Assembly (NCBI GenBank): GCA_037893225.1
Contig: JAZGUH010000731.1
Coordinates: 124,001 to 188,000, forward strand
Length of the DNA stretch: 64,000 nucleotides
Reading direction: 5' to 3'
Origin: Hippasteria phrygiana
Taxonomy: Eukaryota; Echinodermata; Asteroidea; Valvatida; Goniasteridae
This document shows, piece by piece, positions 35,506 to 47,800 of this stretch. How positions within the stretch are numbered: position 1 is the stretch's first letter; each line of letters opens with the position of its first letter. A program made the position numbers and the translations under genes. The notes under the pieces are model-generated. The model was not told the DNA's origin, searched no databases, and saw only the letters and a program-made list of their open reading frames with translations.

Positions 35506-36870
35506 GTATCGGGTATAATCATGGAGGAAGTCTTCTTCCTCCACGGTATAATGGTACTGTTAGATTCGTGAGGTCTGGTAACCAGAGTAAAACACGAGTC
35601 CAATTACGTGATTCATTTTCCCTACACCACCGCAGTCTTGTTAACCCCTTGAGCACGGTATTTTACGGGAGACGTCGGGGTGTTGCAGCGGTTCTGGCAG
35701 CCAAATCGAACCGCTACAATGTGTTTGTGCAGTCAAGCATGACATAAACAATAATCCAACAATGGATTGAAACTGCACAAACGGCGGCCAATGGCGTCAT
35801 CTGGCCTGGTGACACTTCTTTTGTGTGTCTACAGACGTCATTCGTAAATGTTTTAATGAAGCATTGTTGTGGTTATTCAAAATAAAGACAGCGACGGGGA
35901 GCCATCTTGGAAACACGAATGGGGATGATTTATAATACAGGGAGCCACCAAGCGGTCACATCGGAGAGGCCAGTTTCAAACTGCTCGACAAGTGAGCTCG
36001 TTGATCCAAGGGTATTTCTCAGGGTATTTCAGGATGACTGAAGAGTATGACTATGAGGAATCCTAGCAAATAATCTTCCGTTGAAAATGTCAAATTACTA
36101 AAAGTTCGCGCGTATCACAGTACCTGTTTTATTGGCCTCTTGCAAAATGACACGAAGTGTTTGGACTGGTCGCCCCTCTATATAGGGTGCACTACACTAA
36201 TTCATGTCCGAATTTATGCGCCAGCTCATCAACATAAAATGTATACCCACAACTTTTTTTGAAAAAGGAGAGTTTGTGCCTCCACAAATTGTGGGATTGT
36301 GTAAACATAGCCCAGCATCAACTCCCTGGTTTCTGGGCTTCCATCTGTGTGCAGACTTGATAAAATTACTGTTGAAAAATGGGTCCTATTTGCCCGAGAA
36401 AGTGGAGGGATGCCATGTTAAAAATGGCTGTTGATCGGCTTGGGAAATAGGACTTTTTTGGAGGTGGGTTTGTTTTGTGTAAATAATTAAAAATGTAATT
36501 GGTTAACCCCCTAAAAATAGAAAAGAAATGGACAGACAAAAGATCAGACAATAAGTGGCATTTGTTTGTGTAGACCCCAGTGATGCTGGGGTACAGGTTA
36601 TTGGGCCCTGAACTTTGTTGATTTTACACTGTTGTCAATGGAGCTGGAATTAGTGTGGTGCACCCATCAAATGCAAAATGCGAAAAATATCCTCTCCTTG
36701 AAAAACTCTTGGTGGCGCACTGTATTGCGAATCGACCGAACTGGGCTAGCTAGCATTGTCCGCAAACTGCATTTTGTATTACACAAGCCAGTATTTGAGT
36801 AATTCCATCTAGCTCTAGCATAATTGTATCAAAGAACGATAACATGCCCTTTGTGACGATACCCTGCACG
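35506..36870. other. Intergenic stretch, no gene seen
   Basis: Includes a short 'ggaggaagtcttcttcctcc' palindrome at 35523. No gene was recognised. Confidence 0.5.
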
Positions 36871-36871
36871 A

Positions 36872-37067
36872 TCATATGATGCACGATATGGGGGGGAAAA
36901 GGGTACCCCCCCCCCCCTTTTATCCCTATACCCTAAGCACACTCCAGATTATTGTTATCTAACACATCCCCCTAGATTTCTGAATAGAATTCCTGAGATT
37001 CCGGGAACACAATGACCAACACAAAAGAGGGGGGGGGGGGTCCCTTTTCCCCCATATCGTGCTTCAT
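36872..37067. mobile_element. GCACGATATGGGG MITE, copy 3 (inverted core)
   Basis: The same TIR pair with the core on the opposite strand relative to copies 1 and 2 (ctccagattattgttatctaac, then gagattccgggaac). Confidence 0.75.
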
Positions 37068-37214
37068 AATTATGTTTTTGACACAGTCCATTAAATTTAG
37101 TCAGTAAAGGTACATCAGTGTGTGAAATAAATATAATCTATATTTGTGTGTAAAGATACGCCTTTGTCGTGTCATAATTAAAATAATAGGGTTAAAACAG
37201 GCCTGTCTCTTGCA

Positions 37215-37425
37215 GAGTTGGAGTCGAGTCCCTGCAAGTCCTTTCACAAGTAGGCCTACTTTCGCAAGCCTAGTCAGAAGTCCTTTCATAAAGCCGGTAA
37301 CAAGTAACTGGATGAACAATGACAATGAAATGCCTTTGTCAAAGCTCATTTGAATAGCTTGCGATTGGGATTAGGACTGGAGGGCTTGTTATGGACTTAC
37401 AGGGACTTGCAGGGACTTGTTATCC
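37215..37425. mobile_element. Dispersed MITE related to 51938-52163
   Basis: Shares 'cgagtccctgcaagtc', 'cagaagtcctttcataaagc', 'aactggatgaacaatgaca' and 'gcctttgtcaaagctcattt' with the copy in an EGF-gene intron. The outer ends are inverted (gagtccctgcaag/cttgcaggga). Confidence 0.7.
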
Positions 37426-37444
37426 TCGTTCTCAATAGTAGAAA

Positions 37445-37890
37445 TACGGAAGCGTGTATTACGGAAGCGTAATTAGGACATGGCCAAAAAAGCATTTCCC
37501 GCCCACTATTTCGCCCGTGCGGATTAGTATTTTGCCCGTGCGGATTAGTATTTTGCCCGTGCGGATTACTACTTCGCCCGGGCGGATTACTATTTCGCCC
37601 GGGCGGATTACTATTTCGCCCGGGCGGATTACTATTTCGCTCGGGCGAAATACTAATCCGCCCGGGCGAAATAGTAATCCGCCCGGGCGAAATACTAATC
37701 CGCCCGGGCGAAATACTAATCCGCCCGGGCGAAATACTAATCCGCCCGGGCGAAATACTAATCCGCCCGGGCGAAATACTAATCCGCCCGGGCGAAATAC
37801 TAAGCCGCCCGGGCGAAATACTAAGCCGCCCGGGCGAAATAGTGGGCGGAAAATGTTTCTTTGGTCATGTCCTAAATACGCTTCCGTAGC
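37445..37890. mobile_element. Foldback element with 21-bp repeats (FB21)
   Basis: Outer arms of about 57 bp are inverted repeats of each other (TACGGAAGCGTAATTAGGAC on the left; minus-strand TACGGAAGCGTATTTAGGAC on the right). Inside is a tandem array of a 21-bp unit (cgggcgaaatactaatcc plus gcc). About seven units point one way (37502-37640) and ten the other (37641-37845), switching at 37640. Because 21 is a multiple of three, both strands read open as heptapeptide repeats; this is not protein coding. No transposase and no clear target duplication. Confidence 0.75.
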
Positions 37891-38295
37891 TTCCTGTAAA
37901 TAATCGTACTCAATGGGTTTTAACAAATTACCAGTTAAGCACTATTTTACCGCCACGTCGTGTTATCGCCTGGAGTTGTATATGGCAATTTCAATCCTAT
38001 TTCAATCACTATTTTAAGCAAGTTCTAAAGTTAGCGAGCTCGCTCCTGTCTTTACTTTGTATATCTTCTATGGATGGATGGAGGTTGCTTTAGAAGAAAA
38101 TATTGTGCTTATAATATACTGCACTTTGAAATGAAGCCCAGTGCACATACCCAACCCGCACACACAAACATGCATGGTATGCACACTGGACATGCACAAG
38201 GCCCAAAGACCCATCTCTACAATATCTACTTGTATCCCACAGAGGGAATTATACATCTTTTTGAATTACAAAAGCATGATCCTTCCCGTATACCC
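37891..38295. other. Intergenic stretch, no gene seen
   Basis: Nothing recognisable apart from A/T-rich sequence and a short (CA)-rich segment near 38140-38180. Confidence 0.5.
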
Positions 38296-38296
38296 A

Positions 38297-38488
38297 GCAC
38301 GATATGTGGCAGAGGGGTACCCCCCCCCCCCCCCCCCTCCCCTTTTGTCCCTATATACCCTGTACACTCTCCAGACTATTTTTTACCTAACACATCCCCC
38401 CTAGACCTCTGAAAAGAATTCATGAGATTGTGGGAACACAATGACCAACGCAAAAGAGAGGGGGGTTTCCTCTGCCCCATATCGTGCA
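38297..38488. mobile_element. GCACGATATGGGG MITE, copy 4
   Basis: GCACGATATGTGG to CCCCATATCGTGC with the same inverted core as copy 3. A long C run follows the left end. Confidence 0.7.
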
Positions 38489-38774
38489 ACATATGCCTTC
38501 CCGACCAAGGCCCCTCTTTAGAATGTTGTTTTGAAAATTACGTCACTGAATTGAGCGCATGGATGAACTTATGAAAGGAAACAGTGAAGCATGGCGTAGA
38601 GGTTCCGGTGTGATACAAATTGTACGTGCAAATCTAAGATTTGTGAGCTTGTTGCGAAAAATGTAAGAATTATCCGAAGAAATTTTGGTTATCGTAGACT
38701 CCATTTGAATGGTTGTTAACACTGACTCCTCGTGAGGAAAGGGCCTGAGTTTGTGTTCTTTATACTCGTAAAGG

Positions 38775-38865
38775 ATGATCTTACAGGGACGGAATTGGAG
38801 CGGGGTGATCGGAGTGGCCTTTGCCGTGTTTTGGTGTCTGATGTACGGCGGTTGTTACGCCCAAG
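38775..38865 (+). CDS. EGF protein exon 1: signal peptide
   Basis: ATG at 38775 starts [20 protein letters not shown] followed by [10 protein letters not shown], a typical signal peptide ending near Ala. Donor CCAAG|gtatgg, phase 1. Confidence 0.8.
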
Positions 38866-41800
38866 GTATGGCATTATGATAAAGTTGAGTTATTTCCCGT
38901 CTTTGTGATGAAGTATCGTCTTGAGTTCTCTATTGGTAGAACAGATCCATACCCTTTTAACGAACAAACATTTATGATCAGATCGATATGCATGAGAAGA
39001 TGCACCAGTTGTCCTCGCTGCACGACTACTTTAAACGCCTTGATTTTGAGAACATTATTTCTTCGATTTGTGTGGGGGGGAAGAAGGCCTGGAGAATGCG
39101 AACATGCACGTATGTTTCCTCCGCCAACTTAGTTTTGCTCATTGGGCAGATCTACTCTCTTGGTGCTGTGCAAGTGACGTCAGATCAGTTTCTTTTGTTT
39201 AAGCAATGAGGTGCTTATTTGTGTTTGAATAGGCATAATGGTGTTGCGTAATTGAATTGCATAGTAGCCTGTTATACAAGAAGTGCTATTTATTGATATC
39301 CTCTGTTGCTATCATAGTTTTCATGAGATTCTTTGAAACCGGGGTTTTTACAAGAATGCGAATCCCATGGAAGTGAAGCTAACGACCAACTTGAAACCTT
39401 TCTGGTGATTATTAGTGTCAGTGTGCAATACTTTGTTTGGGTCAGATTCACTCGTTCAAACCCGGTGTAGGTTGTGCTTCGATTCTGTAGCAGCAATTAA
39501 TTAACTGAACCAGCGATCCCGGTGATTTTCGAATAGTGCATAATTCAATAGCTTTCAATCATATCGATACCAATCACTATAGAAATATGCTAAGAGTCGA
39601 TACTATCTACTTCCGACTTTACCTGACAATGTTACAAAGAAATCAATCAATATTACTTTAAAAACCTTTGCACGCCTGATTTTATAATGTGTGTTTTGGG
39701 AAACTTCTTGTGCACATATATTTCTGGGGTACATCTGACAGAAAACCCTGTAAGAGATAATTTGAATGGTTCGTGTTGTCATAGCGTTTGTACAGAATTT
39801 TGGCAACATGCCTAGCAGCATCTCGATGTAAGACCTCACAGACATTATTATCAATGGCTACGGCTCTTCACCGTAGCCCGTCAATGGCCAAATTGGAAGC
39901 CGTAGCCACAAAAGACCCGATCCGGGCTACGTCTTATTCTATGCGAGTGCAGCATATAATACGAGCCTGTGAATAAACTAAACTGATACACCCGCAGTAT
40001 AGGCCTACGTCAACATACGTGAACAATCAGTAACAGTGTCAAATCCTTTCCCAAGATTCAGACTTGGTAAAAGTAATCTAATTATTTTTTTTAGATTAAG
40101 AAAAACGTTAACAACCACGAAGTGCCCAGTTTTACCAAGAGGGAGATAAACATTTGAATCATCCAAAAAATTATAGCTTCAAATCCCCCCCCCCCAAAAA
40201 AAAAAAATAATAAAATAAAAGTAATAATTGTAAACATTTCAAACACCTAAAAGCGAGGAAACTTTTGTTAAATGCATCGCAATGTTCACAAATATTGCCA
40301 GTTCATATCAGTTTAGTAACAAAAAGTCTGATTAGTAATGCAGAATTTAAGATTGTCAAAAAAAGGAGTCGGATGAAAATTAGTCACTGAATAAACAAGC
40401 AACCTCCTCATTCCTGTAATACAATCTCAGCTTTGATTCGGTTTAATTAAGGGAAGGTTGAAAGGGCTAGATCACTCAACATTTTGTGAAATTTGTTTTT
40501 TAATAATACAGGCAGCATTATTTTTTATTTTCGCATAGTAATTACATTTTGAAAATTATGTACGTTCTTAAAGGGACACATTGCCTTCAAATGTCATGAA
40601 ATGTTGCTGTTTAGAAATGTTCCTTATCTTTTATAAGAGTTGTTCATGCAAAAAAACACGTATAATGTGTTGTAATTAGTGAGTAGTGATTACAAAACAA
40701 AAAATTGGCCGCTTACCCCTGACATCTGACCCGCGAAACATAGACTTATTTCCATTACTAAATACCACCGTCTAAATAATGCGCAAAATACGCTGTAAGA
40801 GTCTTTAGGCTGGCGCCGCAGCCAGTGGCCTTGTGAACCTATCAGATGATCGCCAGGTACAATTCTCTACCTCTCGACACATATCGCCAGTGCTGCGCGC
40901 CGTGCCACAGTACATAAAAATGGATCAACAGAACGTACTTCAACCAGATGCGACTGGAAATACGACTGGTGAACACAGTCCGCCATTTTGTGGAGTCAAA
41001 AATTTGGTTCTACAAAATGGCGGACCGTTATTTGTCACGAAATTAAACAAAAACCACGCAATTTGAAGGGATAGTTATGTGAATCTTTATATATTCTACC
41101 CAAATCGCAAAACCCAAAGCAATGTGTCTCTTTAAGATTAGCCATTGAAACTTAAATAATCAAATAATCAAACTCGCTCATGCGCTTATATATTTTCGCT
41201 TTCTTCACATCACTTCCTTCTTCGAGTCCTGTTCCCTGGGACCTTTGGTTCATTATTCCCACCCCTAGAGTTCTTGAAAAACAAACATTTCGGTCGAAAT
41301 GTAAACGTCAGCACATAAAACTCACTGGTCCCTGTATCCCTAAGATGTAAGCCTCATTCGTAATCCACATAATAAGATGGACGCTGGGGCGTGGCAAAAA
41401 TAAATGCTTGAGTGGGTTCAGGCCCAAGGATTTACCCGTAAAAGCACAAATAACCGCAGTAACAAAACAGAGGTGATCGGCCTCCACCTCCCCCAGTCAA
41501 GACGACGTGGCCAACAAACTACGAAGCTTGGACCGCCTAGTGCTAGTGTAGTGATGCTAATGTGTGTTGATTGGAGTGAACCAGTCAAGCGTGCAGTGTG
41601 TGGGCACGTGGTTTAACCTGCCCCATACGATGCCTGGACGATGATCACTCCAAGGAGGTCCACAACTTTACATTTTAATCACGTGGGTGGAAAAGTATAG
41701 ACCAAATTAATCTGATGGTACATTCCTACATTTTGTCAAAACCATAGTAATAATTACATGTATACGGTATATTAGGCCTAAGTCAACATTAACTTAACAT

Positions 41801-44800
41801 TTATTCCAATAAAGCCTACCGACTTTGTCATTTCTCTATCACCGTCCTTTTGGCCATCATCACCACTGACACCATCAGCATGATCAAAATTAGTCTCATT
41901 ATCATCTCCATCTATATCAACTGTTTTTTTCAGGATGTGGAAACATGGGCGGAGTTTGCCAACACAACTCGGAGTGCCGGCAGCTGAACGCTGACCAGTT
42001 CTACTGCAGTTGCGAAGGGGCGTGGACGGGGGAATTTTGTGACAGAGGTACAACTTGCATCGTTATTGTATGAGTACATTTAATTATAAAGAAATTCAAA
42101 CACAACCAGGCACGCATTTGATGTGAAAGGGGAGTTACACATTTTGGTTGGTCGTTGCACGTATGTGGCGTATATTGACGACATAACAAAATAATTACAT
42201 ACCGTCAAAAAAAACACTGACAATGGAGACCTCCAACATAGGTCAAGATAGCTCAGGTTGTAGTCGGTTCGGTATTCCGCAGGACGCAGGTTCAAATCCC
42301 GCTCCTGCCAGTTTTCTTTGTTCACTTCGAAAAAGAATATTTACATGAAAGGACAATATGTCCTCGATTAGCAAGGTGCCATCTGTATAAAAACAATGAG
42401 AAGTACAAACAAAAGAAGGCACCAAAAGGACATTGGGAAGTCCTTGATATACACAATAGACAAACCTATGGGTGCGCACGATGTCCGCTGATTCCTCGAG
42501 TACAATTGGTTTCACCCTTCTGTCATTCCTCTTTGTTCTATGGTGTGTTAAAATTTAAAAACATGAACACCTTGGTCAACTGAACTGGTCTCGGCATAGA
42601 GCCAAACCACTGATGTCAATGTAAACTGGGAGCAAGTTCGATCAAGGACTATGGTTAACTGTAGTCGGCGATAGAGGAATTTCACATTAGCCCCTTCTGC
42701 GCACTTCCGGGTTGAAAGCAAGAATGTCAGTGGCAAACAAAACAACGCTTTTCAGCACATTCATTCATGCATGAATAAATCAGGCCATATAAGGCAGCGC
42801 AGGCGCACGATAAGCATAAAGTTGTTTACTGTGACATTGAGATCCTCGTTTTCAAACGCGGAAGTGCGCAGATCGGCGCTAAAATCGTCGTTGTGGGATT
42901 CCTCTATTGGTTGACTATAACTTGCTGAAAGCTGTCTCGTCAACCACGTCTAGTCGACCATTTTGAAAGCAGCTTAAAGGGCAAGGTCGAGCCGGTTATC
43001 AGTACCAATATTGCTCGTAGTAAATGGTGACAAGTGAAGTGGGGACTAGTGGTGCGATAGTTGGACTAGCTATCTTTCGCACTTGGGCATTAAGGCATAG
43101 TACGTCATAGACTTGATTTAAAGTCCGAGATCGCTGTTATTTTCTTCTCTGCATCAGCCACGCTAAAACGTCATTACCCATTTTGGTTATCACAAACCAT
43201 TGATCTCTATTATACAATGGAGATCAATGTCACAAACTAGCGAAGGTTAACTCGCAAGAGGGCGCTATTTCCGTCACTACTGCATTGGCTATCAGGCCGA
43301 CAAAAACCACGATCACAGACTTGGGACCAAGTCTAAGTACGTCACGAATCAACCATTCATGGTTAACCAGTGTTCCTTGCTCGAACTTGCTCTTCATAGC
43401 GCATCGGCTGTTTAAGTTCGTCCGCCATAACACTCCCAATTCAATAAGTTGGTATACCTTCTCCCCAGGGTCTACTTTAATCCTCGTTCCCCTTACATAT
43501 AGATCAGTGGTAACAAGTGGGAGTGTCAAGATGACGGCTACTGGCTTCGTTTACTCGTGCAGCTCGCAATGGCCCATGTGCTTTCCAGTTTACATAGAGA
43601 TCAGTTGGCCAAGCGATAATCAGGTTGTGTGTTTTAGGAGCAGCGTTCTCAGTTGATTGTGTCCACGCTGTCTCAGTAAGCTAAGGTAGTATGAGCGGTC
43701 CAATGACCAATGCGACCATTTTGCACATCTACCCCAGTAGAGAATGTTCTGAATGAACACATTTTGTGCCCATCTTATTTGGCCAAACGTAATAATAACA
43801 AGTTACAACCTTGCACAGCAAGGATTAACTCGCTTTTTTCCTCATTGATTTAAGTGAATTATTGCTTCGACGGTCCTTGTGATAACCTGGGCACGTGCTA
43901 CAATCTAGAAACAACGTACGAATGTCAATGCACGAACGGATTCACGGGAAACAACTGTGCAATTCAATTTCAAAGTAAGTCAACTTGTTTATGGTGCGCG
44001 ACATAATAACTGAAAGTACATTTTTGTTTTGTTTTGTTCTGTTGTGTGGCCCCAACGTTTGTCTAGACCCTAACCCCACCGGGTAGTCATAACAGCCCTC
44101 TGTATATTTCTTCACACCCCAGTGGCGGATCTACGGGGGGGGTTTTGGGTGTTTAAACCCCCCCCCCCCCCTTGGGCTGAGAAAAAATATAAAAATAACC
44201 AGTGTCGGGTGTCGAAAAATCGGCACGCTGGGGTGTGTAGGCCAATCACCTCAGGTAACCCCCCCCCCCCTTGGGTAAAACCTAGATCCGCCCCTGCACC
44301 CCCCCCCCCCCCCCCAGTGGTAACAGTGACAAGTACATCATTGATTGAACTTGTCCTCTCAGATGGCCAAACGCATTGAAAGACGCCCCTAGTTTTCTCC
44401 TTAAGCACCCTCTGTAGGTTTAATATGCAAAGCATTCTGTGCATTACTGATCTCTGTACATTACAAAAAGCGCGAGGGGGACGATTGACTTCCCGGTCCC
44501 CTACATTAGGTTCGTTCTTTCTTATTTAGAATGTAAGGAGATTAGCGGTTATTGACATAAACATAAACCTGTCAGAATTATGACATGTTTTTGCTAATTA
44601 CTAATTAGCATATTCCCATAATGCAATTAGATTTATCGGCGGCCTTGGCGAACATGATTTTCGCTTAATTCCGCTTAACCCTAACCCCATAGGGTTAGCA
44701 GGCCGGGTAAGGGTTCAAGTGTCTATCATCAAGGAGAGGGGTACTGCTTTTAGGTACGGTATTTGAAACCTTTAATAATATTTGAAAAGCTGCTTTTTCG

Positions 44801-47800
44801 GCCGGGCGCGATGTTGATTCTGTCTGCCGGTTACTGTAAGGGTCGTGTTGCGGTTCCATTTATGTTAGCTACATAACACGTACACGTGAACAGCAATAAT
44901 CTGCAGACGTATGTACGTGTGTAGAATGGAAACTGGATCTCTGAAAAATTACTGCGCAGTCGCAAATTTGTCGGTTCGAAATCTTCAAATCAGAGCTTGC
45001 TCTCGGTCCCCATATTGAAACGGGCACGGGGCGCTTATTTGTTTTCCGTAGGCGGGTGAAGCAATAATCATGAATAATTCAGTAGTTTTTATGAGAAAGT
45101 TATGTTTATTCATTATTCGTCAAACAATTTTATTTTATTCATTATAATAGAACAGAACGTCATAGCATTGTTATTATTTAGTCAACAAGTTACATTCGCT
45201 GCCGGACCTAATATTCATCAGAAATAGTCAGAATAATTTGGTCTGGAACCAGACTAGTCAAACGCCTTGACCAAGGCTAGTGTGTCAGTGTCGACGGACA
45301 CAATCATGTGGGCTTTGTTCTAAGTTGACCCAGGTACAAGAAACCAAACCACAAGGTACCATTTTAGCACGCAGTGCACCCGGCGCTATCCATTTCACAT
45401 ATACGTCGTACTTTAGGTTATGTAATCAGATATCTACCCCGCTTTAATTTTATTTTGTGCCGTTCAATTGGTAGAAAAAAACCCATCTAAAGCCGAATGT
45501 GTGGGTCGTTCATAAAATGCAATGTACTTATGGCGGGGAAAATGTTCCACAGACAATGCTTATACAGCTCGTCTTGCGGCTTTGTTTAGTATACCTGTCG
45601 GACAACAAATCAAACTTTGATTTTCTGACTGACTAAAACGGGAGCTTACTTTTACCTCACCAGTTCATCCGTGTGACGAGACCGTAAACCCCTGCCAAAA
45701 TGGCGCCAGTTGCCTCTCAACTGATGACGTCAAGGCTACATGTGTATGCGTCAGCGGCTACTCTGGATTGTACTGTCAGATTGACCCGCCCGGTAAGATA
45801 AAAAAGTAGGGAAATATAGATTAAGTTTTGCCCAAACAGTGCTAATAGTCCCTGAGGTTTATGGGCTATACAATTATACAGGAGACTCACAGCAGAAGGT
45901 AGAGGAAGTGCGATTTCTCTCGAAGCAGAAAAGTTAGACGAAACGGGCACGATTCCATTGTGACACAGAACGAGGGGAAACGGATATAGGCTTTCGTTTG
46001 GCATTTGGGTATAGTTAGAACCGAGTCGAGAACCGAGTAAATTTAGACTGACAACAGAAAGCCGTATAGCCCTTCTGGCGTATTTGCGATTTTTTTCAAA
46101 TATCAGAAAAGGTACTCTATGGATCATAAGCTTTCTGTAGGCCTTGTACAGGCGTAGTTATTTTTTTTATTAACATACCCTTATTACTATCGACGTTTTT
46201 CCAAAACATGGATGCATCCGACGTCGGTGCGTATTTCTCTTGGCGCGGTTCTAGACCGGATTTGTTATGGGATACAAAGAATGTTTGATGGCAAGAAATA
46301 TTTTGGAGAAACTGAATTCTGAAAAAAAAATCGGGTGTGTTTAAAATTGGTAACATTGATGGATTTAGTTTGCATAGTTTCGCTTTCGCTTCGTGTCTGA
46401 CAGTCACGTTGATCCCGCATTAGCCTCTATGATCCAGAAGACGTACCTAAGGAGGGCGTGTTTCGCGGAATCAGTCAGTCAGTATAGCAGATTGAGACAA
46501 TGAAAACACCTGCCAATCTTTATGTTTTCTGTACCCATGACAGAGCCTGATACCATTTTTCTGTAGATCCCCCGTGTCACGTGAACGTCAACCCGTGTCT
46601 GAACGACGCCACTTGCCTTGAAGTGGATGAGACCACAGCCATGTGTATCTGTACCGGGGGATTTATCGGTGAACATTGCGACAGAGGTACAGGGAATAAA
46701 GATTAAGTTTATGAATTTGGTTTGCCTTTGAGAAAGAACTTGCTTAAGTTGGAAACATTTAGCCAGCTAATCTTGTTGAATTTGGTTTGGTTTTGATGCT
46801 GTTGTTCAGCTTGGATTTGCCCTCTTTATCAAGTTGGTCTGATGTGTCTATTTGTAATTGGTGTCAACTATATTAAGTGGTTAATTAAGCGGTTTTTGTT
46901 TACGAAATTGAAGTCAGTTGACGAAGCGTTAAATTTTGTTTTCCATAGTTCCTCCATGCCACGGGAGTATCAACCCGTGTTTGAACGGTGCTACGTGCTT
47001 AGAAGTAGATGATACCCCAGCAATGTGCGTGTGTGCTGGCGAGTTCGTCGGCGAACACTGCGACCGAGGTATGTAAAATCTTGTGTAGTAATAAAAAGTT
47101 ACTTGTGAAGTTGTAAGCATGTCATGTTCGTTTTTTTCTGTTGAGATACCTCAGATGCTACAGAAAACAAGAAAGGGAAGAGCAAACAAAAATTTGACAC
47201 CAACCAAACAAACACAGAAAGCCAAGCAAATAATATCAGTAACTTGTATTGTGATGTCCGTCCATCGAGTTCACTTATAGCAATATCTTCTCAAGTTTTG
47301 TTTTTATCGAGTAGTTCTTTGATTAACTTGTTAAAAGCTGTAGTCTGTACAGGAATATTACATGTATTGTATTACATGTTAACCTTACCCCTATTTGGTT
47401 TGGTTTTTATGCCCTACCCAATGAAACACCAAATCGGTTTACACAAATTATAAACCTTCTCAGTGGAAGATCAATCAGCATGAAAGAAAGGTATAAGTGC
47501 TGAAATCAACAAAATTAAGTAGAATTTTACGCTTGTTCAGAATCCCCACAGTCATGAAAAATCCTGGAATTTAAAGCCATCATGGAAAGTTATGGATTTT
47601 GTTATTTTTTATAAGCACTAATGGAAAATTGATATTTCAAGAAAAAACATCGAAAAGTCTTGGAATTGTAAATTTAATTTTAGATGCAAAAATAGCTTAA
47701 GAATTCGTCATGGAAAAACCCTAGTTTTTTCCTGGAAAGTCATGGAAAAGTCATGGAATTTAATAAGATTTCTGTGGGAACCCTGCTTGTTGCATCCTGT

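Noticed and set aside
37454..37926. 149- and 155-codon frames with heptapeptide repeats on both strands
   Set aside because: A 21-bp tandem unit is a multiple of three, so both strands stay open. The inverted array and TIRs mark it as a mobile element.
43191..43510. hAT element similar to 53987 (CATTGATCTCTAT and ATAGATCAGTGG ends)
   Set aside because: The ends match only partly and the 8-bp flanks (tcacaaac, gtaacaag) do not agree.
43230..43529. 99-codon minus-strand frame
   Set aside because: No ATG at its beginning, no recognisable domain, and it lies in an EGF-gene intron.
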